Assembly (NCBI RefSeq): GCF_002242685.1
Contig: NZ_NBIM01000007.1
Coordinates: forward strand, 1-64,000
DNA: 64,000 nucleotides
Reading direction: 5' to 3'
Source of the DNA: Oceanimonas doudoroffii
Lineage (GTDB): Bacteria > Pseudomonadota > Gammaproteobacteria > Enterobacterales > Aeromonadaceae
Part shown: piece after piece, positions 1 through 9,265 of the stretch
Layout of the letters: the number at the start of each line of letters is the position of its first letter
Numbering within the stretch: position 1 is the first letter of the stretch
Translations under genes and position numbers: made by a program
Notes under the pieces: generated by a model
Told to the model about the DNA's origin: nothing
Databases searched by the model: none
What the model saw: only the letters and a program-made list of their open reading frames with translations

Positions 1-3000
1 CCGCCGCGCCGCCCTCGGTGAAGGTCGGGTGGCTGCCGTTCGATGTCAGGGTCGGTTCGTCGTTGTTCTGCACCACGGTGACGGTGGAGGCCACGGCCAG
101 GGCGCCGGTGTTGTCCCCGCCGTTGGCGGTGCCGCCGCTGTCCTGAACACTGGTCAGGGTGACCACGCGGTTGCTGGTCGACGGTGCGTTACTGTTGTTC
201 TGGTAACTCATGTTGTCGATCATCGTCTCCGCCGCAACGACCGACAGATTGCCGCCGGTCAGGGTCACGGTGGCGGTGGTGCCGATCACCATCACCGAGT
301 AGTTGAGACTGTTGCCGGCGGTGCTGCCGTTGGTGCCGTGGGTCAGCACGATGGTGGTGCCATCGACGTTGATGCGCTCGTTGCTGCCGTCGGTGACGTT
401 GGTCACCGTAAAGCTCAGGCCGGTCACGTTCTGGCCGGACTCCACGGTGTTGATGCTGGTGCCGCTGAACAGGCTGGCCGCGGCGCCGCCCTCGGTGAAG
501 GTCGGGTGGCTGGCATTGGCGGTCAGGGCCGGCTCGTCGTTCACGCCGACCACGGTCACGGTTGAGGCCACCGCCAGGCTGGCGGTATCGTCACCGCCGT
601 TGGCGACGCCGCCGCTGTCCTGCAGGCTGGTCAGGGTCACCACCCGGTTGCTGGTGTCGGGCGCATCGCTGTTGTTCTGGTAGCTCATGTTATCGATGAG
701 CGTCTGCACCGTGGCCGTGGACAGGGTGCCGCCGGTCAGGCTCACCGTGGCGGTGGTGCCCACCACCGTCACCGTGTAGCCGAGGCTGTTGCCCGCGGTG
801 CTGCCGCTGGTGCCCTGGGTCAGCACGATGGCCGTGCCGTCCAGGTTGATCACCTCGCTGCTGCCGTTGGTAACATTGCTGACCGTAAAGCTGAAGCCGG
901 TGAGGGTCTGACCGGATTCCACGGTGCTGATGCTGGTGCCGTTAAACAGGCTGCCCGCCGCGCCGCCCTCGGTGAAGGTCGGGTGGCTGCCGTTCGATGT
1001 CAGGGTCGGTTCGTCGTTGTTCTGCACCACGGTGACGGTGGAGGCCACGGCCAGGGCGCCGGTGTTGTCCCCGCCGTTGGCGGTGCCGCCGCTGTCCTGA
1101 ACACTGGTCAGGGTGACCACGCGGTTGCTGGTCGACGGTGCGTTACTGTTGTTCTGGTAACTCATGTTGTCGATCATCGTCTCCGCCGCAACGACCGACA
1201 GATTGCCGCCGGTCAGGCTCACGGTGGCGGTGGTGCCGATCACCATCACCGAGTAGTTGAGACTGTTGCCGGCGGTGCTGCCGTTGGTGCCGTGGGTCAG
1301 CACGATGGTGGTGCCATCGACGTTGATGCGCTCGTTCGATCCGTCGGTGACGTTGGTCACCGTAAAGCTCAGAGCGGTCACGTTCTGGCCGGACTCCACG
1401 GTGTTGATGCTGGTGCCGCTGAACAGGCTGGCCGCGGCGCCGCCCTCGGTGAAGGTCGGGTTGCTGCCGGTGGCGGTCAGGGCCGGCTCGTCGTTAATGG
1501 CCGTTATGACGACGGTACGCGTATCGGAGCCGCTGGCCGCATTTTTATCGGTCGCGGTAAAGGTGATGGTCCGGCTCGAGGTCCCCGGATCATCCGTGGT
1601 GGAGTCGAAGCGCATCGACTGCAGCACTTCCTGCACGTTGGCATTGGTCGCGTCGGCATCAAAGGTAATGGTGAGCTGGGTGCCACCGGTAACGATACCG
1701 CCGCTGGTGCTGAGATCACCGATATCCACACCATTGGCAAAAATATTGGTGCCGCTGATGGTAATGGCCGTACCATCCCCGTCACTGTCGACGATGCTGA
1801 GTCGATCGCCGGCTTCGGCATTGCCCGTGATCTGCACCGACAAGGTGCCACCATTCCACTCGGCATCGCCATCGGCATCACTAATCGTCGCGGCGCCGTC
1901 TATCTGAGTAGCGGCGCTGCCTTCGGTATAGGCGAGGCTGGCATCGGCCACGGAAACCGAAGGCGCTGCATTGCCCCCCTCAGCGGCACTGATCACCAGG
2001 TTGTCCAGCGCCAGGCCATACATGACACCGCTGCCCCCATCGGCCGCATAGCTAAAGCTGAAGGCATCGATATTGGCAAAATCGGCATTCAGGGTGATGG
2101 TCTTGTGGGCAAACCCTTCCTCAAAATAAAAATAATCGTTAGTGCCGGTACTGTGAAGCTGTGTCGCCACCTCGGCGCCGTCACGCCAGCCGGTAATGGT
2201 AATGTCGCCAGGGGCATTAGACACGTCCCATCCCAACAGCAGCTGCTCCAGCTTGAATTCGGTCCCGTCACTGCTGGCAAGCTCGACCTTGGTAATGTTG
2301 GTATTACCGACAAAATCGGTCGATAGCTTCAGGATTTGCCCGTCTCCAGGGGGAGTCGCGCTTCCATCATAGTACCAGTCATCTCCCGAGCCGATGTCCA
2401 CCTGAACTCCCTCGGTACCGCCGCCGCCCTCCTCGCTGGTCACGGTGAGATCCAGGCCCGAGCCGCCGATGTTCGCCACCGTCGGATCATAAACATAGCC
2501 ACCATTGGTATAGGACTGGCCGGTCCAGTCTATGGTGCCGGGCGCCGGCCCAAGCAGGCCGGTAAAGCCCTCACCCAAGCGACTACCGTCACCGTCCGTG
2601 TCGATGGTGCCCCGGCTCACTTCCAGATCCCAGTCGCCGCCGAGGTCGGCGGCGCCGGTCAGGTCATCCGAGGCCGCCACATCGGCGCCGGTCAGGCTGG
2701 CCAGCCGTTCCACAAAGGCCTCACCCTCGCCGCTCGCCACCGAGCAGCCATACAGCAGCAAGTCACCGTCGGCGGTCAGGGCCCGGCCCAGGGTGCCCAG
2801 CTCGTCGGCGCGACGCTCGGCCTCGACGCCGTCCAGGGTCAGGTTGCCCAGTTGCAGCCGGCCCTCGGCGCCGTGGCTCAACAGGTAGATGGTGTCATAG
2901 CCGTCGTTTTGCTGCGCCCAGGCGGTGAGCTGCGCCAGGCCGTCCTGGCCCGCGTCAAGCAACCGCACTTCGATGCCGGCACCTATGCCGTCCACCAGCG

Positions 3001-3274
3001 CCTGGTAGCCTTCCACCCCGGTGTCGACAAAGGCCACTTCCTTGCGGCCCTGGTTCAGGGCCGGCTCCGCCCCTCGCACCTGGGCCGGCGCCAGGGCGGT
3101 GAAGTGTACCGATTGCTCGGGGGCCTGGCTGTGGCCGGCCGCGTCCTGATGATCCACATCGGTGGCGAGATCCACGGCGGTGGCCACCGCCGCGCCGTCG
3201 AGCAGAATGCGGGGCTCGAGGGCGGTGATCAGCGGCTGGCGGCGCGGACTATGGTGCGGGTGTTTGGTGTTCAT
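1..3274 (-). CDS. Giant repeat adhesin, DUF4347 type, type I secreted (N-terminal part, runs off left edge)
   Basis: The frame opens at the ATG at 3274 and stays open to base 1, giving 1091 codons of a protein that continues outside the window. There is no signal peptide; the N-terminus carries the LEPRILLDGA motif seen in large type I-secreted adhesins. Residues about 60-230 match a DUF4347 domain (YLLSHGAEG, LLLYGCSVASG). About 300-430 is a non-repetitive beta-rich, possibly carbohydrate-binding region. From about 430 on there are Ig/cadherin-like repeats with TFTEGGAA and NDEPALT signatures; the last three visible units are 159 residues each. The start overlaps the stop of the HlyD-like gene by four bases (ATGA), so it is translated in one operon with the exporter parts. 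Role, inferred: surface attachment or biofilm. The C-terminal secretion signal is not in view. Confidence 0.85.
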   Translation of the reverse strand, partial: MNTKHPHHSPRRQPLITALEPRILLDGAAVATAVDLATDVDHQDAAGHSQAPEQSVHFTALAPAQVRGAEPALNQGRKEVAFVDTGVEGYQALVDGIGAGIEVRLLDAGQDGLAQLTAWAQQNDGYDTIYLLSHGAEGRLQLGNLTLDGVEAERRADELGTLGRALTADGDLLLYGCSVASGEGEAFVERLASLTGADVAASDDLTGAADLGGDWDLEVSRGTIDTDGDGSRLGEGFTGLLGPAPGTIDWTGQSYTNGGYVYDPTVANIGGSGLDLTVTSEEGGGGTEGVQVDIGSGDDWYYDGSATPPGDGQILKLSTDFVGNTNITKVELASSDGTEFKLEQLLLGWDVSNAPGDITITGWRDGAEVATQLHSTGTNDYFYFEEGFAHKTITLNADFANIDAFSFSYAADGGSGVMYGLALDNLVISAAEGGNAAPSVSVADASLAYTEGSAATQIDGAATISDADGDAEWNGGTLSVQITGNAEAGDRLSIVDSDGDGTAITISGTNIFANGVDIGDLSTSGGIVTGGTQLTITFDADATNANVQEVLQSMRFDSTTDDPGTSSRTITFTATDKNAASGSDTRTVVITAINDEPALTATGSNPTFTEGGAAASLFSGTSINTVESGQNVTALSFTVTNVTDGSNERINVDGTTIVLTHGTNGSTAGNSLNYSVMVIGTTATVSLTGGNLSVVAAETMIDNMSYQNNSNAPSTSNRVVTLTSVQDSGGTANGGDNTGALAVASTVTVVQNNDEPTLTSNGSHPTFTEGGAAGSLFNGTSISTVESGQTLTGFSFTVSNVTNGSSEVINLDGTAIVLTQGTSGSTAGNSLGYTVTVVGTTATVSLTGGTLSTATVQTLIDNMSYQNNSDAPDTSNRVVTLTSLQDSGGVANGGDDTASLAVASTVTVVGVNDEPALTANASHPTFTEGGAAASLFSGTSINTVESGQNVTGLSFTVTNVTDGSNERINVDGTTIVLTHGTNGSTAGNSLNYSVMVIGTTATVTLTGGNLSVVAAETMIDNMSYQNNSNAPSTSNRVVTLTSVQDSGGTANGGDNTGALAVASTVTVVQNNDEPTLTSNGSHPTFTEGGAA
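7..1437. repeat. Three tandem 477-bp repeats inside the adhesin gene
   Basis: Units begin at 7, 484 and 961 with the same CGCCGCCCTCGGTGAAGGTC start, and a further boundary lies at 1438, so the period is exactly 477 bp (159 codons). Units 1 and 3 differ at only a handful of positions that I can see, while unit 2 is more diverged, so the array looks like a 954-bp A-B block that was itself duplicated. Such arrays change copy number by recombination and are prone to assembly collapse. Confidence 0.9.
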
Positions 3275-4050
3275 GACTGCTCTCCTGCCCCGGCGGGGGT
3301 GAAATAGGCCGATGCGCTCATGCCCGGCATCAGTCCGGACGGCTGGGTGAGCCGGGCGCGCAACTGCAGGGTCTGGCTGACCGGATCGATGGCCGGGCTG
3401 ATGGCAACCACCGCCGCCTCGACACTGGCGCCGGTTTCATCGATGCGCAGGGTCAGCGGCAGCTCGGGCTTCAGCCAGCCGAGCCAGGTGGCGGGCACCA
3501 CCACCTCCGCTTCCAGCCGCTGGTCGGCGACGATCTCCAGCACTTCCTGCTGCTGACGAATGTTTTCGTGGCGGTTGACCAACACCGCCACCACGCGGCC
3601 GTCGTAGGGGGCTTTGATCTGGCAGCGCTCTGTGTTGAGCCGGGCGATGCGCAGCTCGGCCTGGGCCTGGGCGTATTCCGACTGGGCCAGTGCCACGTCC
3701 AGGCTGCCGATGGAGCGCAGCTCGTTCAACTGCTTGGCGTTATCCAGCTTAAAACGCGCCGCCTTGCTCTCGGCGGCCACCTTGTCCGCCTGGGCCTGGT
3801 AGAGGGAACAATCCAGACCCAACAGCAGCTCGCCCTGACGAAAGCTGTCCCCCGGTCGTTTGGGCAGCTGAGTGACCCGGGCCGCCAGCTCCCCCGACAA
3901 CACGGCCCTGTCCAGGGCCTTGATCACGGCACGGGCCTTATATTCCTCGCCCTGGAACGCTTCGGCCCTGTACTCATCGGCATGGCCGGACCAGGCCGTC
4001 AGCGCCAGGGCCGCCAGCAACAGCTCCTTGCAACGGATCGGCTTGCTCAA
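3271..4050 (-). CDS. HlyD/RND-type periplasmic adaptor subunit
   Basis: 259-residue membrane fusion protein with an N-terminal signal sequence ending near SGHA. The barrel/lipoyl region is recognisable (SGELAARVTQLPKRPGDSF, then IKAPYDGRVVAVLV), with a helical hairpin at about 75-145 and a C-terminal beta-barrel part (LRARLTQPSGLMPGMSASA). It would link an inner-membrane transporter to the TolC-like protein encoded just upstream. The start is a TTG at 4050, chosen because GGGAG lies six bases ahead of it; it follows the upstream stop after one base. It is shorter than classical HlyD (over 400 residues), nearer to small RND-type adaptors. The inner-membrane ABC transporter is not in the window. 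Confidence 0.75.
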   Translation of the reverse strand: MSKPIRCKELLLAALALTAWSGHADEYRAEAFQGEEYKARAVIKALDRAVLSGELAARVTQLPKRPGDSFRQGELLLGLDCSLYQAQADKVAAESKAARFKLDNAKQLNELRSIGSLDVALAQSEYAQAQAELRIARLNTERCQIKAPYDGRVVAVLVNRHENIRQQQEVLEIVADQRLEAEVVVPATWLGWLKPELPLTLRIDETGASVEAAVVAISPAIDPVSQTLQLRARLTQPSGLMPGMSASAYFTPAGAGEQS

Positions 4051-4051
4051 C

Positions 4052-5641
4052 TCAAGCTCCCTCGGCGCGTACGGCGCCGTCGGCCGCGGCGTCCTGCTGC
4101 TCGGCCGCTACGGTGGACTCGGGATTCGCCTCGGGCGCGTCCAGTTCACCCCGCTGCCAGCGTTCGAAGCGGGTGGCGATGGTCTCGGACAACTGCTGAA
4201 CGCTGTGCTGGGCATAGCCCTCGGGCAGCAGATCCATGCCCATGCTCATGAAAATGCGGCCATAGCTGTTTTGCAGATCCGCATAGGCCACGTCCCGGCG
4301 CAACTCGGCCAGCAGGGCGTTGAGGGATTCGCGGATCAGATCCAGCTCGGAGGTCCGGTTCAGTCGGGCGGCATTGGCGGTCTGCTCGCTGATGCGACCG
4401 GCCACATCCAGGTAACGGTCGGCCAGTTCAAAGGACTTGCGTGACTCCTCATAACGAATGCGGGCCAGGTGTACCTGGGTCAGTACCGCCATGGAGGACG
4501 CCAGCCGTTGCTCTTCGGCCAGCGCCTCGCGGGTTTTGGCCAGCCGCCGTTCGGCGCCCACCTTGAACACGTCCAGCAGGTTCCAGCTCACCTGGGCGCC
4601 CAGGCTGGTCCAGTCCTGGTTCAGCAGGTAGTCGCTGCTGTCGTGATAGGCGCCGGCGGTCAGGGTGATCCCCGGCAGCATTTTCAGCAGGGCGGCGCGG
4701 GTCTCGGCGGCGGAAATGCGTTGCTGATAGTAGGTTTCCATCAGCTCTGGGCGCTGGTTGAGCGCTCGCTCTTCCATGGCCGACAGCTCGACCGTCATCT
4801 TGGGCACCACAAAGTGGGGCGACGCCACATCGGTCAGCTCAAAGGCGGTGCCCGGTTTCAGTCCCATCAGGGCGGCCAGTTCGGTCTTGGCGTTGGCCAG
4901 GTCCTGTTTCAGCGCCTGCAGCGCGCGCAGCACATCGAGCAGCTCGCGCTGGTAATAGAGGGCTTCCATCGGCGAGCGCAGCTGCAGCAGCTCGACCCGG
5001 CGGGAGTCGTTCAGGGCGGAAGAGGCCTGGGCCACCAGGGGATCTATTTTCTGCAACAACCGCTCGGCCGATACCGCCCGCCAGTAGGCACCCCGCACCT
5101 CCTGCACCACGTTATGGCCCGCCTTGCGCTCCCGCTCCCGGGCGATCAGGTAACGATCCGCATGTTGCTTGGCGCGCACATAGGAGAGGCCGAAGTCGAG
5201 CACGTTCCAGCTCAGGGCCAGATCATAGGTGGTGCGCTGCTTTTCCTGGGAGATGGAATAGGAAGGGTTGTCGCCCAGGGGCTCGGGCCGGCCGTCCTGA
5301 AACGCCACGCTGGCCGAGGCGGCATAATTGCTGCGGGCCGAATAGCCGGCGGAGGCGGCCAGGCTGGGCAGCATTTCGTGCTGCACCAGCTCGAGCTGCC
5401 CCTGCTCCATGGCCGACTCCAGCGCCTTCAGTTTCTTGTCCCGGTTGTTGCGCACCGCCCGGGCGATAGCGTCTTCCAGCCCGATGTGACCCTGAATAGC
5501 CTCCTGCTCGGCGCCGAGCTGTACCAGATCGGCTTGTACCGTCTGGTTGATCTGACGGGTGGGAATTGACTCCGGAGACACGGCACAGCCGCTGATGGCC
5601 AGCACAAGAGAGCTGGCAACCAAGGTTTGTTTGAACATCAT
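4052..5641 (-). CDS. TolC-family outer membrane efflux/secretion lipoprotein
   Basis: 529-residue outer membrane factor. The N-terminus has a lipoprotein signal (LVLAISGCAV, lipidation Cys near 19). Two homologous halves rich in heptad-like helices follow (about 55-270 and 280-480), each with the TolC/OEP pattern; WNVLDFGLSY in the first and WNLLDVFKVG in the second are the usual strand-to-helix signatures. The C-terminal 40 residues are acidic and low-complexity. It is the first gene of a minus-strand operon with the HlyD-like adaptor and the giant adhesin, so its likely job is adhesin export rather than drug efflux. ATGATG allows a start at 5641 or 5638. Confidence 0.8.
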   Translation of the reverse strand: MMFKQTLVASSLVLAISGCAVSPESIPTRQINQTVQADLVQLGAEQEAIQGHIGLEDAIARAVRNNRDKKLKALESAMEQGQLELVQHEMLPSLAASAGYSARSNYAASASVAFQDGRPEPLGDNPSYSISQEKQRTTYDLALSWNVLDFGLSYVRAKQHADRYLIARERERKAGHNVVQEVRGAYWRAVSAERLLQKIDPLVAQASSALNDSRRVELLQLRSPMEALYYQRELLDVLRALQALKQDLANAKTELAALMGLKPGTAFELTDVASPHFVVPKMTVELSAMEERALNQRPELMETYYQQRISAAETRAALLKMLPGITLTAGAYHDSSDYLLNQDWTSLGAQVSWNLLDVFKVGAERRLAKTREALAEEQRLASSMAVLTQVHLARIRYEESRKSFELADRYLDVAGRISEQTANAARLNRTSELDLIRESLNALLAELRRDVAYADLQNSYGRIFMSMGMDLLPEGYAQHSVQQLSETIATRFERWQRGELDAPEANPESTVAAEQQDAAADGAVRAEGA

Positions 5642-5994
5642 TCAATCTCTTAATATTTGGAAAGCCAGCATTCGCCTGGCCGAATAAACGGAAGCTAACG
5701 GACGGCAACAAGAATATGCCCCGAATGTGTCAACAATCGGGTGGGTATGGCGGTAACAGTTGAAATGCAAAAGGCCGAGCGCGGTATTCCGCGCTCACGG
5801 AGAGCAAAGACAGGGTTGTCTTTCTATAGGAGGTCTCGTCCATGAATAACCTCAAAGAAACTAGGCGTTATATAACTGCAAAAATACTATCAACCGTCTA
5901 TTAAAGATTCAATCGAAAACTGTCGTTTCAATGGCACCAGCCTGGCAATACCAGGCTGGACAAAATGGAAAGGTTCGGGGAAAAGAATCGGTTA
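5642..5994. other. 353-bp gap between tolC-like gene and ybeL, with three hairpins and a tiny ORF
   Basis: This gap should hold the promoter of the secretion operon (minus strand); a TTGACA-like hexamer lies at 5728-5733 in that direction, but I see no well-spaced -10 box. On the plus strand there are two hairpins (stem GAGCGCGG/CCGCGCTC around 5777-5796; stem AAAGACA/TGTCTTT around 5806-5823), a strong Shine-Dalgarno AGGAGG, a 20-codon ORF, and a 9-bp perfect stem CCAGCCTGG/CCAGGCTGG at 5937-5959. Confidence 0.5.
5842..5904 (+). CDS. Candidate 20-residue small protein or leader peptide
   Basis: The ORF MNNLKETRRYITAKILSTVY starts at an ATG eight bases after a perfect AGGAGG (5828-5833) and ends in TAA. 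Two hairpins precede it and a 9-bp stem follows. Base composition is AT-rich compared with its neighbours. No larger plus-strand gene follows directly, so a classical attenuator role is unlikely; a stand-alone small protein is possible. Evidence is limited to the ribosome binding site and local structure. Confidence 0.3.
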   Translation: MNNLKETRRYITAKILSTVY

Positions 5995-6480
5995 TCAGGG
6001 CGTAAGCGGGTGGCGAATAAAGGTGTGGTGGTTGCATTCCAGGCAGGTGGTCAGCACCACAGGGTGAGTTACTTCGTGGCGGTGGGCGCACAGGGCGCAG
6101 TCGTACAAACCGGGCCCTACCACTTCGCCGGCCTGGTATTCGCCGTGATGGGCCAGATCTTCACTTAACTCCTGCCACTCCAGCTGGCTCTTGTCGGTGG
6201 CACCGGCCAGCCAGCCCCATACGGTTTCACGAATACGGCGGTAAAACAGGCTGTCGCGAAAACCGCCTTCTTCTTCCCCAAAGGCGGCCAGATCCCGCTT
6301 GACATATTCGGCAATCAGCGCTAATTCGTCCCTGGTCAGATCTCCGGCCGCTTCCATATAGGCCTGAGTCTTTTCCACCGCCTCCTTGATGGTGGTGTTC
6401 TCCGCCATCTCCCACTGGCGCTGCAGCTCTTCCACAAAGGCGTCATAGCCTTTTTTGTGCTTGTCGTCTTGCTCGCTCAT
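5995..6480 (-). CDS. ybeL: YbeL-like zinc-ribbon protein (DUF1451)
   Basis: 161 residues. The N-terminal two thirds are acidic and helical ([30 protein letters not shown]); the C-terminus is a zinc ribbon with two CxxC pairs, [12 protein letters not shown] and [14 protein letters not shown]. Length and architecture match the DUF1451/YbeL family, and E. coli ybeL also lies beside leuS. Function is unknown in the family. It is divergent from leuS, the two starts being about 115 bases apart. Confidence 0.85.
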   Translation of the reverse strand: MSEQDDKHKKGYDAFVEELQRQWEMAENTTIKEAVEKTQAYMEAAGDLTRDELALIAEYVKRDLAAFGEEEGGFRDSLFYRRIRETVWGWLAGATDKSQLEWQELSEDLAHHGEYQAGEVVGPGLYDCALCAHRHEVTHPVVLTTCLECNHHTFIRHPLTP

Positions 6481-6516
6481 GGTCTTGTCCTCTCAGGCAG
6501 GGCCCGGGCCGGGCTA

Positions 6517-6545
6517 TTGTTGCCGGCTACCCCCTAAGGTATTCT
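6517..6545 (+). promoter_or_regulatory. Candidate sigma70 promoter for leuS
   Basis: TTGTTG at 6517-6522 and TATTCT at 6540-6545 are separated by 17 bases and lie about 50 bases before the leuS ATG. The match to consensus is partial (3/6 and 4/6), so this is a position-supported guess. Confidence 0.35.
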
Positions 6546-6596
6546 ATGCCGATTTATCGCTGGTGTTACCACTCATTTACGGAACCGGACGTCATA

Positions 6597-9176
6597 ATGC
6601 AAGAGCAATACAATCCCCAGAATATCGAGCCCCAGGTGCAACGCCACTGGGACGAGCAGCAGACCTTCAAGGCCACCGAACAAGCCGGCAAAGACAAGTT
6701 CTATTGCCTGTCCATGTTCCCTTATCCTTCAGGTCGGCTACATATGGGGCACGTCCGTAACTACACCATAGGCGACGTTATCTCACGTTATCAACGGCTT
6801 CAGGGCAAAAACGTGCTGCAGCCCATCGGCTGGGATGCCTTTGGCCTGCCCGCCGAAAACGCCGCCATCAACAACAAGACGGCACCGGCGCCCTGGACCT
6901 ACGAAAACATCGATTACATGAAAAACCAGCTCAAGCGGCTGGGCTTTGGCTACGACTGGAACAGGGAACTGGCCACTTGTACGCCGGAGTATTACCGCTG
7001 GGAACAGTGGTTCTTTACCAAGCTCTATGAAAAGGGCCTGGTGTACAAAAAAACCTCTTCGGTGAACTGGTGCCCCCACGATGAAACCGTGCTGGCCAAC
7101 GAGCAGGTCAACGACGGCTGCTGCTGGCGCTGCGACACCCCGGTAGAGCAAAAGGAAATTCCCCAGTGGTTTATCAAGATCACCGACTACGCCGATGAAC
7201 TGCTGCGCGACATCGACGAGCTGGAAGGCTGGCCCGAGCAGGTCAAGACCATGCAGCGCAACTGGATTGGCCGCAGCGAGGGCGTGACCCTGCGTTTTGA
7301 CGTGGCCGGAGCCGACGACAGCTTTGAGGTGTACACCACCCGCCCGGACACCCTGTTTGGCGTGACCTATGTGGGCATTGCCGCCGGCCACCCGCTGGCC
7401 ACCCGCGCCGCCGAGCACAACCCGGAACTGGCCGCCTTTATCGACGACTGCAAGCACAACAAGGTCGCCGAGGCCGAGATGGCCACCATGGAGAAGAAAG
7501 GCATGGCCACCGGCCTGATGGCGGTTCACCCGCTCACCGGCAAGCAGGTACCGATCTGGGTCGCCAACTTCGTGCTGATGGATTACGGCTCCGGTGCCGT
7601 GATGGCGGTTCCCGCCCATGATCAACGCGACTATGAGTTTGCCGGCAAGTACGGCCTCGACATCGTACCCGTGATCAAGCCCGCCGATGGCAGCGAACTG
7701 GATGTGAGCGCCGAGGCCTATACCGAGAAAGGCGTGCTGTTCCACTCCGGTGAATTCGACGGCATGAACTTCGAGCAGGCCTTTGATGCCATCGCCAAAA
7801 CCCTGGAAAAGAAAGGCCTGGGTCGTCGCACCGTCAACTTCCGTCTGCGCGACTGGGGGGTAAGCCGCCAGCGTTACTGGGGCGCCCCCATTCCCATGCT
7901 CAACCTGGAAGACGGCACCGTGGTCGGTGCACCGGAAGACACCCTGCCGGTGGTGCTGCCGGAAGACGTGGTGATGGACGGCATTCAGAGCCCGATCAAG
8001 GCGGATCCCGAGTGGGCCAAGACCACCTATAACGGCCAGCCGGCCCTGCGTGAGACCGACACCTTTGACACCTTTATGGAGTCCTCCTGGTACTACGCCC
8101 GCTACTGCAGCCCGGAATACGATCAGGGCATGCTGGACGTGGAAAAGGCCAACTACTGGCTGCCGGTGGATCAGTACATCGGCGGTATCGAGCACGCCTG
8201 CATGCACCTGCTCTATGCCCGTTTCTTTCACAAGCTGCTGCGCGACACCGGCCTGGTGGAGTCCGACGAGCCGTTCAAGCGCCTGTTGTGCCAAGGCATG
8301 GTACTGGCCGATGCCTTCTACCACACCGATGACAAGGGTGCCCGCACCTGGGTGAGCCCGCTGGACGTAACCGTTGAGCGGGACGAAAAGGGCCGCATCA
8401 GCAAGGCGGTGGACGCCGACGGCCGCGAGCTGGTGCACACCGGCATGACCAAGATGTCCAAGTCCAAGAACAACGGCATCGACCCCCAGGTCATGGTGGA
8501 CAAGTACGGCGCCGACACCGTGCGCCTGTTCATGATGTTCGCTTCCCCCGCCGACATGACCCTGGAGTGGTCCGACTCTGGCGTGGAAGGTGCCCAGCGC
8601 TTCCTCAAGCGGGTATGGAAGCTGGTGTTTGAGCATCAGTCCCACGGCGCCGCCCCGGCCCTGAACCTGGCCGGCCTGAATGCGGCCCAGAAAACCCTGC
8701 GCCGGGAAGTGCACAAGACCATCAACAAGGTGAGCGATGACGTGGGTCGTCGCCAGACCTTCAACACCGCCATTGCCGCCATCATGGAGCTGATGAACCA
8801 CCTGGCCAAGGTCGACATGAGCGACGACCAGAACCGTGCCCTGCTACAGGAAGCGCTGGAAGCCGTGGTCGTGATGCTGCATCCCATAGTGCCCCACACC
8901 TGCTTTGAGCTGTGGCGCGCCCTGGGCCATGACGACATCGACCACGCCGCCTGGCCTGTGGCCGATGCCGATGCCCTGGTGGAAGACGAAAAGCTGGTGG
9001 TGGTGCAGGTCAACGGCAAGGTGCGGGGCAAGGTCACCGTGCCCGCCGATGCCGACAAGGACGCGGTTGAAGCCGCCGGCAAGGCCGACGACAACGTCGC
9101 CCGCCACCTGGACGGCAAGACCATTCGCAAGGTCATCTATGTACCCGGCAAGCTGCTGAATATCGTAGCCAACTAA
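6597..9176 (+). CDS. leuS: Leucyl-tRNA synthetase
   Basis: Charges tRNA-Leu with leucine in the cytoplasm. 859 residues, the usual bacterial length (E. coli 860). The class I HIGH motif appears as [15 protein letters not shown] near residue 42, the KMSKS motif as KMSKSKNNG near 620; the editing domain ([12 protein letters not shown]) and the leucine-specific zinc region ([18 protein letters not shown]) are intact. The start at 6597 ([13 protein letters not shown]) aligns with the E. coli N-terminus; a 17-codon upstream extension is open but has no family support. First gene of the leuS-lptE-holA-nadD run. Confidence 0.98.
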   Translation: MQEQYNPQNIEPQVQRHWDEQQTFKATEQAGKDKFYCLSMFPYPSGRLHMGHVRNYTIGDVISRYQRLQGKNVLQPIGWDAFGLPAENAAINNKTAPAPWTYENIDYMKNQLKRLGFGYDWNRELATCTPEYYRWEQWFFTKLYEKGLVYKKTSSVNWCPHDETVLANEQVNDGCCWRCDTPVEQKEIPQWFIKITDYADELLRDIDELEGWPEQVKTMQRNWIGRSEGVTLRFDVAGADDSFEVYTTRPDTLFGVTYVGIAAGHPLATRAAEHNPELAAFIDDCKHNKVAEAEMATMEKKGMATGLMAVHPLTGKQVPIWVANFVLMDYGSGAVMAVPAHDQRDYEFAGKYGLDIVPVIKPADGSELDVSAEAYTEKGVLFHSGEFDGMNFEQAFDAIAKTLEKKGLGRRTVNFRLRDWGVSRQRYWGAPIPMLNLEDGTVVGAPEDTLPVVLPEDVVMDGIQSPIKADPEWAKTTYNGQPALRETDTFDTFMESSWYYARYCSPEYDQGMLDVEKANYWLPVDQYIGGIEHACMHLLYARFFHKLLRDTGLVESDEPFKRLLCQGMVLADAFYHTDDKGARTWVSPLDVTVERDEKGRISKAVDADGRELVHTGMTKMSKSKNNGIDPQVMVDKYGADTVRLFMMFASPADMTLEWSDSGVEGAQRFLKRVWKLVFEHQSHGAAPALNLAGLNAAQKTLRREVHKTINKVSDDVGRRQTFNTAIAAIMELMNHLAKVDMSDDQNRALLQEALEAVVVMLHPIVPHTCFELWRALGHDDIDHAAWPVADADALVEDEKLVVVQVNGKVRGKVTVPADADKDAVEAAGKADDNVARHLDGKTIRKVIYVPGKLLNIVAN

Positions 9177-9183
9177 CCAGACG

Positions 9184-9245
9184 GTGAGGAGTGAGGGAAA
9201 AGGAGTGAGGAACACACACTTCACTCCTCACCCTTCGCTCCTCAC
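9184..9245. repeat. GTGAGGAGTGAG-type intergenic palindrome, copy 1
   Basis: Imperfect inverted repeat between leuS and lptE: GTGAGGAGTGAGG at the left, TCACTCCTCACCCTTCGCTCCTCAC at the right in shortened form (CTTCACTCC ... GCTCCTCAC). Related copies occur at 20371-20499, 22850-22914 and 49511-49566. Confidence 0.7.
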
Positions 9246-9265
9246 AGCAGAATCAAGGAGTTGTT

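Noticed and set aside
7-1437. Direct repeats as a CRISPR array
   Set aside because: The units are 477-bp in-frame protein repeats without spacers.
29-3307. Long plus-strand reading frames rich in Gly, Ala, His and Val opposite the adhesin gene
   Set aside because: They mirror a high-GC repeat gene on the minus strand, which has the recognisable LEPR motif, DUF4347 domain and a start coupled to the hlyD-like gene.
5872-5881. GGCGTTATAT, identical to the R' side of the attC, near the small ORF
   Set aside because: No paired arms lie upstream or downstream; it is a chance match within an AT-rich stretch.
6783-8801. 672-codon minus-strand frame opposite leuS
   Set aside because: A shadow of the codon bias of leuS; the plus-strand product is unmistakable.
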